A stretch of DNA of 7,106 bases. Origin: Gemmatimonadota bacterium. Its GTDB lineage: Bacteria; Gemmatimonadota; Gemmatimonadetes; Gemmatimonadales; GWC2-71-9. The translations under genes were made by a program, and so were the position numbers. The notes under the pieces are model-generated. The model saw nothing but the letters and a program-made list of their open reading frames with translations. It ran no database searches and was not told the DNA's origin. Every line of letters begins with the position of its first letter. Positions within the stretch are counted from its first letter, which is position 1. Shown here one piece after another: positions 5,954 to 7,106 of this stretch. The DNA lies in NCBI GenBank assembly GCA_003220905.1, contig QHTS01000173.1, positions 1 to 7,106 of the forward strand. The letters run 5' to 3'.

Positions 5954-6796
5954 CTAGCTTACGGTGATCTGCTTCGCCATCCCGTGCATGATGTGCGGCT
6001 TGCCGTCCTTGACGTCGGGCCAGAAGCACAGCAGGAGGTAGCTCCCGGGCGCGAAGCTCGCCGCGAACTCGGAGTGCCCCCCGACGTCGAGGGTCGTGAC
6101 GCCACCCAGCCACGCGCCGGTCGGCAGCGGGCCCTTCTCACCGCCTTCTTCCCACGCGATGAAGTCCTGTAGCGTCTTGCCCGGCGGCAGGGCCGCGATC
6201 ACGATCTCGTGGGGCTGGGCCCCGGTGTTTTCGACCCGCACGACATGCTTGCCGGCGGTCAGCGGCTGAGACAGCTGGAAATCGTAATCCGTGAGCTTGA
6301 TGGTCACATCGGCCGGCGGCTCAGCGGCGGCTGGAGAAGGCGCCGCCCCGGCGGTGACCACGAGCGGATGCATCATGCCCTTCATCACGTGCGGAACGCC
6401 GTCGAGGCTGGGAATCCAGCACACGAGCACGTACGACCCGGGCTCGAGCATCTGGGTGGCTACGCCTGTGTCGCCGAGGGTCACGGCGTTGGGCCCGCCG
6501 GGGAACGTCATCCAGGACGGCGGCGGCGCGTGGCTCTTCATCGCGGCCGCGAGCCCGGCCTGGAAGTCCGCCGCACTCTTGCCTTCTCCCAGCCGCACCA
6601 GAGAGGCGTGGTGCAGCTCCTTTCCCTGGTTGACGAGGCGGAAGGTCGTCAGGCCGGCGGGTATCGTGTCGGGCATCCCGAACGCGTAGTCGGTGGCGGT
6701 GATGGTGACCACGCTCGGGCCGGCGCCCTGGGGCGCCGGCCGGCTACACCCGACGGCCCAGACCAGGCTGGCGAGCGCCAGTCGGCGGATGCTCAT
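5954..6796 (-). CDS. Lipoprotein with two cupredoxin-like repeats
   Basis: The 280-residue product starts with a short lipoprotein signal (MSIRRLALASLVWAVGC) whose lipobox Cys17 would be lipidated, placing it in the periplasm on a membrane. Two homologous halves follow, about 27-148 and 162-280, joined by an Ala/Pro linker (149-161). Each half has a His early (His62/His63; His196) and a strand ending PGSYVLVCW or PGSYLLLCFW (Cys126; Cys257). Each then has DGVPHVMKGM or DGKPHIMHGM (His136, Met141; His268, Met273). The His-Cys-His-Met order recalls type 1 copper sites of plastocyanin-like proteins, but nine or ten residues separate Cys and His, more than in classical cupredoxins. Copper binding is therefore likely but unproven. 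The ATG at 6796 has AAAGGA (6802-6807 on the complement) five bases upstream. The gene follows a methyltransferase gene after 16 bases and ends with TAG facing the receptor gene. The exact role is unknown; electron transfer or copper handling are options. Confidence 0.85.
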   Translation of the reverse strand: MSIRRLALASLVWAVGCSRPAPQGAGPSVVTITATDYAFGMPDTIPAGLTTFRLVNQGKELHHASLVRLGEGKSAADFQAGLAAAMKSHAPPPSWMTFPGGPNAVTLGDTGVATQMLEPGSYVLVCWIPSLDGVPHVMKGMMHPLVVTAGAAPSPAAAEPPADVTIKLTDYDFQLSQPLTAGKHVVRVENTGAQPHEIVIAALPPGKTLQDFIAWEEGGEKGPLPTGAWLGGVTTLDVGGHSEFAASFAPGSYLLLCFWPDVKDGKPHIMHGMAKQITVS

Positions 6797-6812
6797 GGAG
6801 GTCCTTTCGGTT

Positions 6813-7106
6813 TCAGGTTCGCCTGAGCAGGACGATGCCGGACATGCGCCGGAATTCCTCCCGCTTGGACTTGGGATACAGCCGTCCGATCAGGTTCCAC
6901 AACCACGCGAGCCGCATCGTCCGCCTGAGGCGGAGCGATTCCTCCCACATCGAGCGGAATTCCGCTTCCTGCCAGCCCTGCGCCTGGAAGAAGCGCGAAC
7001 CTTCCGCGGGCGCGAACTGGAACGGGGCGTTCCCGGCGGCCACGGCGCGCCCCCAGGTCCGTGCCGTCATCTTGAGCAGCCGGGGTGACGCGAGGTCGAT
7101 GAGCCA
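6813..7106 (-). CDS. Probable SAM-dependent methyltransferase, C-terminal part (partial)
   Basis: The reading frame is open from the window edge (codon at 7106) to TGA at 6813-6815, giving the last 97 residues. It begins WLIDLASPRLLKMTARTWGR, then has FQFAPAEGSRFF, a GWQEAEFRS segment and a basic, Arg-rich end (REEFRRMSGIVLLRRT). From memory this layout resembles the C-terminus of class I methyltransferases of the leucine carboxyl methyltransferase/PPM1-like group, where a WLVDLASP-type strand follows the SAM-binding core. The SAM-binding motifs themselves would lie outside the window, so catalytic competence cannot be judged. The Met at 7070 is internal, since the similarity starts before it. 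The downstream cupredoxin lipoprotein gene begins 16 bases later on the same strand, which suggests one transcript. The substrate is unknown. Confidence 0.65.
   Translation of the reverse strand, partial: WLIDLASPRLLKMTARTWGRAVAAGNAPFQFAPAEGSRFFQAQGWQEAEFRSMWEESLRLRRTMRLAWLWNLIGRLYPKSKREEFRRMSGIVLLRRT

Noticed and set aside
7068..7070. The Met codon at 7070 as the start of a small separate 85-residue gene
   Set aside because: The frame stays open to the window edge, and the codons before it (WLIDLASPRLLK) belong to the methyltransferase C-terminal pattern, so the gene is a fragment cut by the window.

Overview
The window reads as chromosomal DNA from a GC-rich Gram-negative bacterium. A member of Gemmatimonadota or a similar phylum is the best guess. 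It rests on the very high GC, a large Oar-like TonB-dependent receptor with an N-terminal carboxypeptidase-regulatory-like domain, and a lipoprotein with two cupredoxin-like repeats. I inferred the phylum from gene style only; no rRNA is present. The window is almost fully coding, and no gene-free stretch exceeds about 105 bases.

Layout: (1) Positions 1-866, plus strand: the 3' end of rplS (ribosomal protein L19), joined by a 4-base stop/start overlap to rnhB (RNase HII). (2) Positions 835-2559, minus strand: polX, a bacterial family X DNA polymerase with a C-terminal PHP exonuclease domain. It converges on rnhB and their 3' ends overlap by 32 bases. (3) Positions 2560-2662: a short divergent intergenic region holding the polX leader and the leader of the next gene, whose Shine-Dalgarno lies in a small hairpin. 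(4) Positions 2663-5860, plus strand: a 1065-residue outer-membrane TonB-dependent receptor. It carries a nearly perfect in-frame 123-base tandem duplication in its plug domain. (5) Positions 5861-5953: a convergent intergenic region with three copies of an 8-base repeat and a long stem-loop that can form in two registers. (6) Positions 5954-7106, minus strand: a lipoprotein with two cupredoxin-like repeats, preceded 16 bases upstream by the 3' end of a probable SAM-dependent (leucine carboxyl methyltransferase-like) gene. The two are probably co-transcribed.

How the genes relate: L19 and RNase HII form a common housekeeping cluster. RNase HII and PolX both act on DNA lesions or gaps, but they are on opposite strands and not in one operon. 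The receptor and the cupredoxin lipoprotein both belong to the cell envelope but are convergent, so a shared pathway is not shown. I found no CRISPR array, tRNA, transposase or integrase. The observations most worth checking are the receptor's internal duplication, which is either a real recent event or an assembly error, and the two-domain cupredoxin lipoprotein with its unusual ligand spacing.
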